Position numbers and translations under genes: made by a program. A stretch of 64,000 nt of DNA from the NCBI RefSeq assembly GCF_014204515.1, contig NZ_JACHLI010000007.1, forward strand, positions 124,001-188,000, in the 5' to 3' direction. Numbering within the stretch: the stretch's first letter is position 1; each line of letters opens with the position of its first letter. Under the pieces are notes generated by a model. It was not told the origin of the DNA and searched no databases. It saw only the letters and a list, made by a program, of their open reading frames with translations. This document shows positions 1-8,700 of the stretch, piece after piece. This DNA comes from Pseudomonas nitroreducens (GTDB lineage: Bacteria; Pseudomonadota; Gammaproteobacteria; Pseudomonadales; Pseudomonadaceae).

Positions 1-545
1 CGCTGCCCGGCGCGGCCGCGGACCTGGAGCGCAACGAGCATTCGGCCAAGTGCCTGCGACGGGTATTCGACCTGCTGATGGATCAGGTCGCACGTCGCAA
101 CGCCGATTTCATGACCATCCCCGCGCGCCGGCCGATGGAACAGGCGCGCCTGGGCTCGCCGTTCGGCAATCGCGTCGACCCGTTCAACCGCCACCTGGCC
201 TTCCACTCCGGACAGGATTTCTCCGCCCCGACGGGAACCGCCATCCATGCTGCCGCAGGTGGCCGGGTGATCGTTTCGGGGCCCAATCCGTCCTATGGCA
301 ACCGCGTGGAAATCGATCACGGCAATGGCCTGGTGACCCGCTACGCCCACGCTTCGAAGCTGCTGGTGAAGGTGGGCGACGTGGTCCTGCCCGGGCAGGA
401 AATCGCCAAGGTCGGTTCGACCGGGCGCTCCACCGGGCCGCACCTGCATTTCGAGGTGCTCTACCACGGCGAATTCGTTGACCCGCAGAACTTCCTCTCC
501 CTGGGCGGCATGGAAATCGACAGCGATGGCCTGGCCGCGGATTAA
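1..545 (+). CDS. M23-family peptidoglycan endopeptidase (5' end outside window)
   Basis: Only the C-terminal part (about 180 codons, frame beginning at base 3) is visible; the start lies upstream. The lysostaphin-type zinc-peptidase core is clear: HSGQD (bases 204-218, HxxxD) and a GPHLHFEV block with the HxH pair at 441-449. Such domains cut peptide cross-bridges of peptidoglycan in the periplasm, or act as non-catalytic activators; here all metal ligands are present, so activity is likely. The 3' end overlaps the next reading frame by 20 bp, and a bactofilin follows shortly after. This fits known partnerships in which bactofilin polymers position an M23 enzyme (Caulobacter/Hyphomonas LmdC, Helicobacter Csd proteins). 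The family is certain; the cellular role is inferred from neighbours. Confidence 0.85.
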   Translation, partial: LPGAAADLERNEHSAKCLRRVFDLLMDQVARRNADFMTIPARRPMEQARLGSPFGNRVDPFNRHLAFHSGQDFSAPTGTAIHAAAGGRVIVSGPNPSYGNRVEIDHGNGLVTRYAHASKLLVKVGDVVLPGQEIAKVGSTGRSTGPHLHFEVLYHGEFVDPQNFLSLGGMEIDSDGLAAD

Positions 546-903
546 AAAAACGTCAACCCGCGACCTGCTGCGCGCCGAACATCGTCCCCATGTGCCCCGT
601 GGTTCGGCCTGGCTCAGTCGGTCGATGGCGGTGCTGGTGGTGCTGGGGCTGCTGGTGCTGGCAGGCATCTGGATGCTGCGTAGCCAGAGCGATACGCAGG
701 TGCGCGAGCAGGCGCAGGAGCTGGTCGCGCTGCATGCGCAGATTGCCCAGCTCACCGCGGACCTGGAGGAAAAGCGCCTGCAGGTCGAGGAAGACCACGC
801 CAATGGCGAACAACTGATGCGGCGTATCGATGCGATGTCGGCCGAAATCAAGAAACTCAAGACCGAGCTGGCCTTCTTCCGCCAGCAGAAACCTGGCAAG
901 TGA
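526..903 (+). CDS. Small one-pass membrane protein with coiled coil, between M23 peptidase and bactofilin
   Basis: I do not recognise a named family. With the ATG at 526 the product is 125 residues: a basic cytoplasmic-type leader (RIKKTSTRDLLR), one hydrophobic helix (about residues 35-52, AVLVVLGLLVLAGIW), then a heptad-rich stretch to the C-terminus (VREQAQELVALHAQIAQL onward) expected to form a periplasmic coiled coil. The start is uncertain: an ATG at 478 and a GTG near 592 are in frame and none has a strong Shine-Dalgarno; 526 is preferred because it overlaps the upstream gene by only 20 bp. The topology resembles the membrane/coiled-coil portion of LmdC-type M23 proteins, which suggests it could bridge cytoplasmic bactofilin to a periplasmic hydrolase. 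That role is inference. Confidence 0.65.
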   Translation: MAWPRIKKTSTRDLLRAEHRPHVPRGSAWLSRSMAVLVVLGLLVLAGIWMLRSQSDTQVREQAQELVALHAQIAQLTADLEEKRLQVEEDHANGEQLMRRIDAMSAEIKKLKTELAFFRQQKPGK

Positions 904-931
904 TGGGCGCCGCGGGCGCAAGGGAAAAGCG

Positions 932-1366
932 ATGTTCAGCAACAGCAAGAAGAAGGCTCCGCAGGTGTCGGTGGACAAGTTCTCCAGCCTGCTCTCGGGC
1001 AATGTCGATCTGGTCGGCAACCTGCAGTTCCAGGATGGCCTGAAGATCCTCGGCACCGTGAAGGGCAATGTCTGCCACAAGCCCGGCGCAGCCAGCCTGC
1101 TGGCGCTCAGCGCGGAAGGCCGGATCGAGGGCAACGTCAGCAGCTACGACGCGCTGATCGACGGCACCATCATCGGCGACCTGTATGTCGAGCACCTGCT
1201 GGAGCTGCACTCCAACGCACGGGTGGTCGGCAACATCCAGTACCGCCAGCTGAGCATGGAAAACGGCGCCACGGTCGACGGCAAGCTGACCCGCCTGGCC
1301 GACGACGAGGCGCCACGTCCGCTGGAGCTGCCGGCGCCGCTGCAGGAAGAGCCGAGCGAAGCCTGA
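932..1366 (+). CDS. Bactofilin (polymer-forming cytoskeletal protein)
   Basis: 144 residues. The central part (about residues 15-115) is the repetitive right-handed beta-helix of bactofilins, seen as recurring short units such as GNVDLVGNL, ILGTVKGNV, GRIEGNVSS, GTIIGDLYV and ARVVGNIQY. A short charged N-terminus (MFSNSKKK) and a Pro/Glu-rich C-terminal tail flank it, as is usual. The start at 932 has an AAGGGA ribosome-binding site; longer upstream reading in the same frame would overlap the preceding gene heavily. Bactofilins self-assemble without nucleotide into membrane-associated filaments that localise cell-wall enzymes. The adjacent M23 peptidase and membrane coiled-coil gene make that the likely job here. 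Confidence 0.88.
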   Translation: MFSNSKKKAPQVSVDKFSSLLSGNVDLVGNLQFQDGLKILGTVKGNVCHKPGAASLLALSAEGRIEGNVSSYDALIDGTIIGDLYVEHLLELHSNARVVGNIQYRQLSMENGATVDGKLTRLADDEAPRPLELPAPLQEEPSEA

Positions 1367-1435
1367 TCGACTGCGGCGGGACAGGTACTTAGCTTGCTAT
1401 GATTGCCGCTCCCACCGCCCGGACGCCCGTGTTCC

Positions 1436-2377
1436 ATGCTCGCACTCCTGCTCCAGACCTTCGCCATCACCGCGCCGGTCTTCGCCATGCTGTTCCTCGG
1501 AGTGCTGCTGCGCCGCGTCGGCGCGATCAATCCGGAATTCATCCAGACCGCCTCGGCCCTGGTGTTCAACGCCACCATGCCGGCGATGCTGTTCCTCGGC
1601 ATCTACCATTCCGACCTGCACAGCGCGGCGCGTCCGCAGGTGCTGCTGTACTTCTGCGCGGCGACCCTGGCGGGCTTCCTGCTGGCCTGGGGCTGGGCGG
1701 CGTGGCGGGTGCCGCGCGCGGACCGCGGGGTCTTCGTTCAGGGTTCGTTCCGCGGCAACAACGGCATCATCGGCCTAGCCCTGGCCACCAGCCTCTACGG
1801 TGAGCACGGCCTGGCGCTGGGCTCGGTGCTCGCCGCCCTGGTGATCCTCTGCTACAACACGCTGTCCTCGGTGGTGCTGGCGATCTACAGCCCGAGTCTG
1901 AAGTCCGACCCGCTGAGCATCGCCCGCAACGTCATCGGCAACCCGCTGATCATCAGCGTGCTGGCGGCGCTGCCGTTCTCCTGGTTCGGCATCGGCCTGC
2001 CGCAATGGCTGCTGACCTCCGCCGATTACTTCGCACAGATGACCCTGCCGCTGGCGCTGGTCTGCGTCGGCGGCACGCTGTCGCTGGCCTCGTTGCGTGA
2101 AAGCGGTGGTCTGGCGGTCAGCGCCAGCCTGATGAAAATGGTCTGGCTGCCGCTCATCTGCACCACCGTCGCCTGGACGCTGGGCTTCCGTGGCGCCGAA
2201 CTGGGCGTGCTGTTCCTCTACTTCGCCAGCCCCACGGCGGCGGCCAGCTATGTCATGGCCCGCGCGGCCAACGGTAACCACGAACTGGCGGCGTCGATCA
2301 TCGTCATCACCACCCTGGTGGCGGCGTTGACCACCAACGTCGGCATCTTCGTCCTGCAGTGGGGCGGCTGGATGTGA
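1436..2377 (+). CDS. AEC-family permease (auxin-efflux-carrier type)
   Basis: 313 residues, almost entirely hydrophobic, with about ten predicted membrane helices in the two five-helix halves characteristic of the AEC/Mem_trans family. Recognisable pieces are the N-terminal MLFLGVLLRRVG, the RGNNGIIGLALA motif near residue 108, and the C-terminal ASPTAAASYVMA segment. Members export or import small organic anions such as malate or malonate; the substrate cannot be read from sequence. The start at 1436 puts the first helix directly at the N-terminus; a TTG at 1403 would add 11 unconserved residues. It is a separate unit between the bactofilin genes and the mag operon. Confidence 0.85.
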   Translation: MLALLLQTFAITAPVFAMLFLGVLLRRVGAINPEFIQTASALVFNATMPAMLFLGIYHSDLHSAARPQVLLYFCAATLAGFLLAWGWAAWRVPRADRGVFVQGSFRGNNGIIGLALATSLYGEHGLALGSVLAALVILCYNTLSSVVLAIYSPSLKSDPLSIARNVIGNPLIISVLAALPFSWFGIGLPQWLLTSADYFAQMTLPLALVCVGGTLSLASLRESGGLAVSASLMKMVWLPLICTTVAWTLGFRGAELGVLFLYFASPTAAASYVMARAANGNHELAASIIVITTLVAALTTNVGIFVLQWGGWM

Positions 2378-2393
2378 CTCGCCTGGAGGCGAG
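2378..2393 (+). promoter_or_regulatory. Hairpin with GGA in the loop, upstream of magA (possible RsmA/CsrA site)
   Basis: Immediately after the AEC stop codon, CTCGCC and GGCGAG form a 6-bp stem around a TGGA tetraloop. No U-tract follows, so it is a poor terminator. RsmA/CsrA proteins prefer GGA exposed in a hairpin loop, and published work on P. aeruginosa places MagD synthesis under RetS/RsmA control. Further AGGA motifs occur at 2435-2438 and in the magA ribosome-binding site (2537-2541). Whether the mag transcript begins upstream of this hairpin is not known, so the assignment is tentative. Confidence 0.3.
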
Positions 2394-2547
2394 GTTCTTC
2401 CAATTGCTATTGCGTCAAAAGCTATATGTCTTGTAGGAAATTTCTGAAAGATAGCTCTGTTTCGCAACGCCGCGCGAAGTCCGTTCCGCGCATCGACAAG
2501 ACCGGTTACATTTGGCTCCCCCCGCTATGCACGATCAAGGAATGTTC

Positions 2548-3360
2548 ATGCAGCCCACGCGTCGGTTGGTACCTGCCGTCTTCATTCTGTCAGCCAGTTT
2601 CCTGGCTGCGACGGTCGCTGCCGCACCGAGTGCGGAGATCAGCAGCCCGACCGGCGGCTGGCGCTATTCCGGCCTGACCGATGACCCCAGCGTGCCTCGC
2701 GTGGCCTACCCGACACCGCCGATCGATCGTGGCGGCGTGCGTGGCCGCAGCCTGATCGAGGGCCACCTGCGCGAAGTGGCCGGCGTCGACCGCGCCCAGC
2801 GCCTGGTGCTCAACGGCAACCCGCTGCCGCTGTACACCGACGCCGAAGGCAAGTTCGTCCGCCCCTACAACTTCGGCGCCGGCAGCAACAGCGTCGAAGT
2901 CGCCAGCGCCGAGGGCAAATCCCTCAAGCGCATCCAGTTCTACGAGGCCAACAACAGCCGCATTCCGCCGCGCATCCGCCTGGCGCTGGGCTGGAACGAC
3001 CCCAAGGCCGAGCTCGACCTGCATATCGTCACGCCCGACGGCCAGCATGCCTTCTGGGCCAACCCGCGGCTGAGCAACGGCGGCGGCCTCGACCCGGACG
3101 GCGTCGACGGCCCCGGCCCGGAAATGTTCACCATGGCCGCGCCGCTGCACGGCACCTACCTGGTCTACGTCAACTACTGGGGCAACTACAACGCCAGCCA
3201 GGGGTACAACTTCCAGGAAGGCAATCACGAGCAGGATGTGATCACCGCCGAGATCAACCTGGTGTTCAACGAAAACACCATCAACGAGAAGCGCGAGACC
3301 TTCGTGGTGCCCATGCGCACCATCGGCGATCTGGTGCTGGTGAAGACCTTCAATTACTGA
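2548..3360 (+). CDS. magA: MagA, secreted YfaP-like (DUF2135) protein of the alpha-2-macroglobulin operon
   Basis: 270 residues. Signal peptide MQPTRRLVPAVFILSASFLA, probable cleavage near TVAAA. The C-terminal half carries the DUF2135/YfaP signature: LGWNDPKAELDLHIVTPDG, then GPEMFTMAAP and YLVYVNYWG, followed by ETFVVPMR. The ATG at 2548 is preferred over 2527 or 2542 because AAGGA at 2537-2541 lies 6 nt upstream. It is the first gene of a six-gene operon whose P. aeruginosa counterpart forms an inner-membrane/periplasmic complex (MagA, MagB, MagD, MagF). It is a paralogue of magF at the other end of the operon. The biochemical role is unknown. Confidence 0.88.
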   Translation: MQPTRRLVPAVFILSASFLAATVAAAPSAEISSPTGGWRYSGLTDDPSVPRVAYPTPPIDRGGVRGRSLIEGHLREVAGVDRAQRLVLNGNPLPLYTDAEGKFVRPYNFGAGSNSVEVASAEGKSLKRIQFYEANNSRIPPRIRLALGWNDPKAELDLHIVTPDGQHAFWANPRLSNGGGLDPDGVDGPGPEMFTMAAPLHGTYLVYVNYWGNYNASQGYNFQEGNHEQDVITAEINLVFNENTINEKRETFVVPMRTIGDLVLVKTFNY

Positions 3361-3398
3361 ATTCGCCCCTCGCAGGGATGACACGGGACCAGCGATCC

Positions 3399-5153
3399 AT
3401 GAGCGACAACACTCCAACCAGCAGCCCAGACAGCACTCCCGCCGCCCCGGCCGCACAGCCTCAACGCCGTGGCCCGCTGATCGCCATCGGTGCGCTCGCC
3501 GCCGCCCTGGTGGCCGGCGGACTGGCCCTGGCCTTCGGCCTGATTCCCGCCTTCCACTCGGCGCCGGTGGGGACCCTGGAAGCGCCGGAAAACCCGGAAG
3601 TCGTGCGTGACCTCAAGCGCCCGGACGCGCTGCTCGAGAGCGCCTCCCTCAGCCAGTTGCCCAAGGCAGTGCTGGAAGTGCCGCTGCTGCGCGACGTGCT
3701 CACCGAGGACTTCGTCTTCTACTACGAGAACAACGCCGACCGTCTGGGTCTGACCGGCACCCTGCGACGCATCGTCTACGAGCACGACCTGACCCTGAAG
3801 GACAGCGTGATCGAGGAGCTGCTCGACCAGCCGGCCCAGGTCGCCCTGTGGCGCGGCGCCGACGGCCGCCTGCGCGACTTCCTGCTGGTGCTCAAGCGCG
3901 GCGGGTTGGCCAAGGTGCTGGAGCCGCTGGCCAAGGTCGCGGCCGATGACACCCAGCTGAAGAAAGTTGCGGAAATCCAGGTGAAGGGCGGCGCCACTCC
4001 GGTCTACAGCCTGCGTTACGGCGCCGAGAAAACCCTGCTGTTCGTCTCCCGCGGCGACCAGATGCTGGTGCTGTCGAACCCGAAGATGCTTTTCCCCAAT
4101 CCGGAATACGACAATCTGGGCGAGCCGGATGCGGCCGTGGCCAAGGATCTGGGCGCGGCGCTGGAAGGCGAACCGCTGTTCGCCAGCGACTTCGGCCTGG
4201 AGCCGCGTGGTGAGCTGAAGCAGCGCATCACCCTGGGCGCCGGTGTGCTCGCCATGGGCTACCAGCGCTTCATCCCGACCTTCGCCGGCGTCCGCTTCGA
4301 GCAGGGCAAGGAAGGCGGTTGGCACAGCTACCTGGCGCTCAACGAAGTGGCGCGCCAGCCGGACCTGGACTTCACCCCCGTCTGGCAAGCCATGCCCATG
4401 GGCGCCAGCGCCTGCGTGGCACTGCCGGTGACACCGGGCCTGTACGACAACATGCTGGTGAAACTGGGCGCTGAAGCGAAGATGGCCGCTTCCTTCTCCG
4501 AACACCTCTCCGGCGCTGCCGGCCTGTGCTGGTACCCCGATTCGCGCCTGCATTCGCCGCTGCTGGCGGTGAAGCTCGACGCCCCGGCCGGTCCGGAGCT
4601 GGACGAGGAACTGGGCAAGCTGTTCGGCAGCATGGTCGGCGCCTACGAGGCCAACGTGGACGAGAAGGTCTTCCCGGTTCAGAGCCAGGCCGAGGGCGAA
4701 GGCCACCTGTGGCAGCGCCAGGTCAGCTCGCGCTTCGGCCAGTACCCGGCCAGCGAGGCGGAGAATCCCGACCAGGTCAGCGGCAACGGCTTCTTCCGCG
4801 TCAGCCTGCTGCGCGATGGCAACACGCTGCTGTTCTCCATCGACGACAAGCTGCTCGACAAGGCCCGCAATACCCTGGCCAAGCGCTACCCGCCGCTGGC
4901 CGACGTGCTGCCCAAGGATGCCCTGGTGCCTGCCTATCTGGCGCCCAAGACGCTTTCCGACCTGCTCAAGCGCGAGACCCTCGACAGCCTGCCGCAGGAT
5001 ATCGAGCCGGTATTCCGCAACGCCGCCGACACGCTGCTCCTGCCGCGCCTGAAGACGCTCGCCGGCAACGGTTCCTACGCCCTGACCCTGCCGGCCGGCA
5101 GCGAGCCCAGCGGTGAATGGAAATGGCTGCCGCTGGACTGGAAGGCGCTGTGA
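3399..5153 (+). CDS. magB: MagB, membrane-anchored DUF2138 (YfaA-like) protein
   Basis: 584 residues. A Pro/Ala-rich N-terminus is followed by one membrane helix (about residues 26-45, LIAIGALAAALVAGGLALAFG) and a large extracytoplasmic domain of the DUF2138/YfaA type. In P. aeruginosa MagB co-purifies with MagD and is thought to help hold it at the inner membrane. I see no enzyme motif. The start at 3399 is chosen because the upstream ATG at 3378 lacks a spaced ribosome-binding site; the difference is 7 residues. The stop overlaps the magC start (GTGA), which implies coupled translation. Confidence 0.85.
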   Translation: MSDNTPTSSPDSTPAAPAAQPQRRGPLIAIGALAAALVAGGLALAFGLIPAFHSAPVGTLEAPENPEVVRDLKRPDALLESASLSQLPKAVLEVPLLRDVLTEDFVFYYENNADRLGLTGTLRRIVYEHDLTLKDSVIEELLDQPAQVALWRGADGRLRDFLLVLKRGGLAKVLEPLAKVAADDTQLKKVAEIQVKGGATPVYSLRYGAEKTLLFVSRGDQMLVLSNPKMLFPNPEYDNLGEPDAAVAKDLGAALEGEPLFASDFGLEPRGELKQRITLGAGVLAMGYQRFIPTFAGVRFEQGKEGGWHSYLALNEVARQPDLDFTPVWQAMPMGASACVALPVTPGLYDNMLVKLGAEAKMAASFSEHLSGAAGLCWYPDSRLHSPLLAVKLDAPAGPELDEELGKLFGSMVGAYEANVDEKVFPVQSQAEGEGHLWQRQVSSRFGQYPASEAENPDQVSGNGFFRVSLLRDGNTLLFSIDDKLLDKARNTLAKRYPPLADVLPKDALVPAYLAPKTLSDLLKRETLDSLPQDIEPVFRNAADTLLLPRLKTLAGNGSYALTLPAGSEPSGEWKWLPLDWKAL

Positions 5154-5782
5154 TCCGAGCTTCCCTCACGCTGCTCGCCGGTCTGCTGGTCGCCACGCTG
5201 GCGCAGGCAACCGAGCCGGCGCTGGATGCGCAGCAGACCCAGGTGTTCCGTGCCTGGTTCGTGCGCATCGCCGAGGAGCAGCTGCGCCGTGGGCCGAACC
5301 CGCGCTGGTACCAGCAGGACTGCGCCGGCCTCGTGCGCTTCGCCGCCAACGAGGCGCTGAAGGTGCATGACGCCAAGTGGTTGCGCGCCAACGGCATGTC
5401 CAACCGCTACCTGCCGCCGGAGCTGCAACTCACCGATGCCCAGCGCAATCTGGCGCAGAGCTGGCAGCAGGGCGGCGGCAAGAGCGGCCCCTACGTCAAC
5501 GCGATCAAACTCATTCAGTACAACAGCCAGCTCGTCGGCCGCGACCTCAACCAGGCCCGGCCGGGCGACCTGATGTTCTTCGACCAGGGCGATGACCAGC
5601 ATCTGATGATCTGGATGGGCCGCGACATCGCTTACCACACCGGCACTCGTACGGCGACCGACAACGGCATGCGCTCGGTCAGCCTGCAACAACTCATGAC
5701 ATGGAAGGACACCCGATGGATACCCGACGAATCCAATCCCAACTTTATCGGCGTCTATCGCTTGTCCTTCCTGACCCGATGA
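5150..5782 (+). CDS. magC: MagC, DUF1175 (YfaT-like) secreted protein with NlpC/P60-like Cys/His motifs
   Basis: 210 residues from a GTG start that overlaps the magB stop (GTGA) and is preceded by GGAAGG. Signal peptide MIRASLTLLAGLLVATLAQA. Residues 57-65 (DCAGLVRFA, Cys58) resemble the nucleophile block of NlpC/P60 cysteine peptidases (DCSGLV). The later segment PGDLMFFDQG...QHLMIWMG (His151) and YHTG (His163) resembles the family's PGDLVFF...HVGIYLG block. I infer a papain-like NlpC/P60 fold, possibly a peptidoglycan or protein hydrolase; this is based on motif reading, not a profile search. An ATG at 5117 in the same frame would destroy the signal peptide. The stop overlaps magD (ATGA). 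Confidence 0.82.
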   Translation: MIRASLTLLAGLLVATLAQATEPALDAQQTQVFRAWFVRIAEEQLRRGPNPRWYQQDCAGLVRFAANEALKVHDAKWLRANGMSNRYLPPELQLTDAQRNLAQSWQQGGGKSGPYVNAIKLIQYNSQLVGRDLNQARPGDLMFFDQGDDQHLMIWMGRDIAYHTGTRTATDNGMRSVSLQQLMTWKDTRWIPDESNPNFIGVYRLSFLTR

Positions 5783-8700
5783 ACACGCTGCGCGGCGTTG
5801 CCGCTGCCCTGGCCTGTGTCGGCCTGTTCGCCGCCGCTCCCGCACTGGTGCAGGCGGACGACGACGTCCCGGCCAGCGGCTACACGCCCATGGCCGGCGA
5901 GTCGTTCTTCCTGCTCGCCGACTCCAGCTTCGCCTCCGACGAAGTGGCCAAGGTGCGCCTCGAAGCACCGGGCCGCGACTACCGTCGCTACCGCATGGAG
6001 CCCTACGGCGGTGCGGATATCCGCGTCTACCGCATCGACCAGCCGCTGGACTTCCTCAAGCGCCAGAAGAACCTGCACCGTGTGCTGTCCGAAGGCCAGT
6101 TCAAGGGCGAAGGGCTGTCCAACACCCTGGCCTACCTGTGGGACAACTGGTACCGCAAGTCGCGTCGGGTGATGCAGCGGACCTTCTCCTACGAGTCGCG
6201 CCAGCAGGTCACCGAGGTGGTGCCCGAGCTGAAGATGGGCAATGCCATCGCCGCGCCCACGCCCTATGACGCGCAGCCGCAGTACGCGCCGATTCCCGGC
6301 CTGCCGCTGGTCAGCCAGTTCCGCTACCCGCTGTGGGACGCCAAGCCCATCCAGCCGCCGAAGGAAGTCACCCTCGCCGGTTCCTCCAGCGAATTCATCA
6401 ACGTCGCCCCGGGCAACGTCTACGTGCCGCTGGGCAAGCTCAAGCCCGGCCTCTATCTGGTGGAAGCGCTGGTGGGCAAATACCGCGCGACCACCGTGGT
6501 ATTCGTCTCCAACAGCGTTGCGGTGAGCAAGATCGCCGGTAACGAGCTGCTGGTGTGGACCGCGCGCAAGCATGAAGGCACGCCGGTCGGCGGCGCCAAG
6601 GTGCTGTGGACCGACGGCCTGGGCGTGATGAGCAGCGGCAGCAGCGACGCCGACGGCCTGCTGCGCCTGCAGCACGTCAGCCCCGAGCGTTCCTTCGTGA
6701 TCGGCGAGGACGAGGAGGGCGGCGTCTTCGTCTCCGAGAACTTCTATTACGACAGCGAAATCTACGACACCAAGCTCTACGCCTTCACCGACCGCCCGCT
6801 GTACCGTCCGGGCGACTGGGTGTCGCTGAAGATCGTCGGCCGCGAGTTCAAGAACTCCCGCGAATCGCAGTCGCCGCAGAGCGCGCCGCTGCGCCTGTCG
6901 GTGATCGACGCCGCCGGCACCACGCTGCAGACCCTGGACCTCAAGTACGACGCCAGGAGCGGCACCAACGGTCGCTTCCAGCTGCCGGCCAACGCCGTCG
7001 CCGGCGGCTACGAGCTGCGCTTCGACTACCGCGACCAGACCTACAGCAGCGCCTTCCGCGTCGCCGAGTACATCAAGCCGCACTTCGAAATTTCCCTGGA
7101 CCTGGCCAAGCCCGACTTCAAGACCGGCGAGCCGGTGAAGGGCAACCTGATCCTGCTCTACCCGGACGGCAAGCCGGTGGCCAATGCGCGCCTGGAACTG
7201 AGCCTGCGCGCCCAGCAGCTGTCCATGGTGGACAACGAGCTGCAGTACCTGGGCCAGTTCCCCGTGGAGCTGACCAGCGCGCAGATCACCACCGACGACC
7301 AGGGCCGCGCCGCACTGGACCTGCCGGCGGCGGAGAAGCCCAGCCGCTACATGCTCACCGTGTTCGCCAGCGATGGCGCCGCGTACCGGGTGAAGACCAG
7401 CAAGGAAATCCTCATCGAGCGTGGCGCCGCGCGTTATCGCGTGAGCGCGCCGCAGCGCTTCAGCGCCGCCGGTGACAAGGTCGAGTTCAGCTACGCCGCC
7501 GAACAGCAGACGCAGATCCAGCCGACCGCCTACCGCTGGCTGCGCCTGGAAGACCGCAGCAGCGGTGACGGCGCGGTGGACGGCGGCAAGTTCGCCATCA
7601 CCTTCGACAAGCCCGGCACCTACAGCGTCGAGATGCGCGACAAGGCCGGCCAACTGCTCGGCGGCACCGGCCACTCGGTCAGCGGCGACGGCGTGAAGGC
7701 CGTGCCGGGCACCGTGGAGATCGTCCTCGACAAGGCCGAGTACCAGGCCGGTGAAGAAGCCCTGGCGCTGATCACCTTCCCGGAAGCCGTGGACGATGCG
7801 CTGCTGTCGCTGGAGCGTGACAAGGTCGAGGCCACCGCACTGCTGTCCAAGGGCGGCGACTGGCTGAAGCTGGAAAAGCTCAACCCGACCCAGTACCGCG
7901 CACGCATCCCGGTGAAACCGGAGTTCTCGCCGAACCTGACCTTCTCCGTGCTCTACACCCGCAGCGGCGACTACAGCTTCCAGAACGCCGGCATCAAGGT
8001 CGCCGTGCCGCAGGTGGAGATCGCCGTCAGCACCGACAAGGAACGCTACGAGCCGGGCGAGACGGTGACCGTCAACCTCGACACCGCCTACGCCGGCAAG
8101 CCGGTCTCCAGCCACCTCACCGTCAGCGTGGTGGACGAGATGATCTACGCGCTGCAGCCGGAGATCGCTCCGGGCATCGACCAGTTCTTCTACCACCCGC
8201 GCCGCAACAACGTGCGCACCAGCGCCAGCCTGGCGTTCATCAGCTACGATGTCGCACTGCCCGGCACGCCCAGCGCGCCCGGCCGCGCCAACCGCAGCGA
8301 GCGTGGGGTGAAGGTGCTGGAGCGTCCGCGCCGCGAGGAAGTCGACACCGCCGCCTGGGAACCGGAGCTGGTCACCGATGCCAACGGCAAGGCGCAGTTC
8401 AAGTTCCGCATGCCCGATTCCCTGACCCGCTGGCGCATCACCGCCCGCGCCATGGATGACCAGGGCCAGGTCGGCCAGAAGAAACAGTTCATCCGCTCCG
8501 AGAAACCGCTGTACCTGAAGTGGAGCGGGCCGAAACGCTTCCGCACGGGGGATGCGCCGGACCTCGGCCTGTTCGTCTTCAACCAGGGCGAGCAGGACAC
8601 CAAGGCCGAACTGCTGATCCGCGCCAACGGCGCGGAGAAGACCCAGGCGCTGGAGCTCAAGCGTGGCGTCAACTACATCGCCCTGCCGCAGCAGCCGCTC

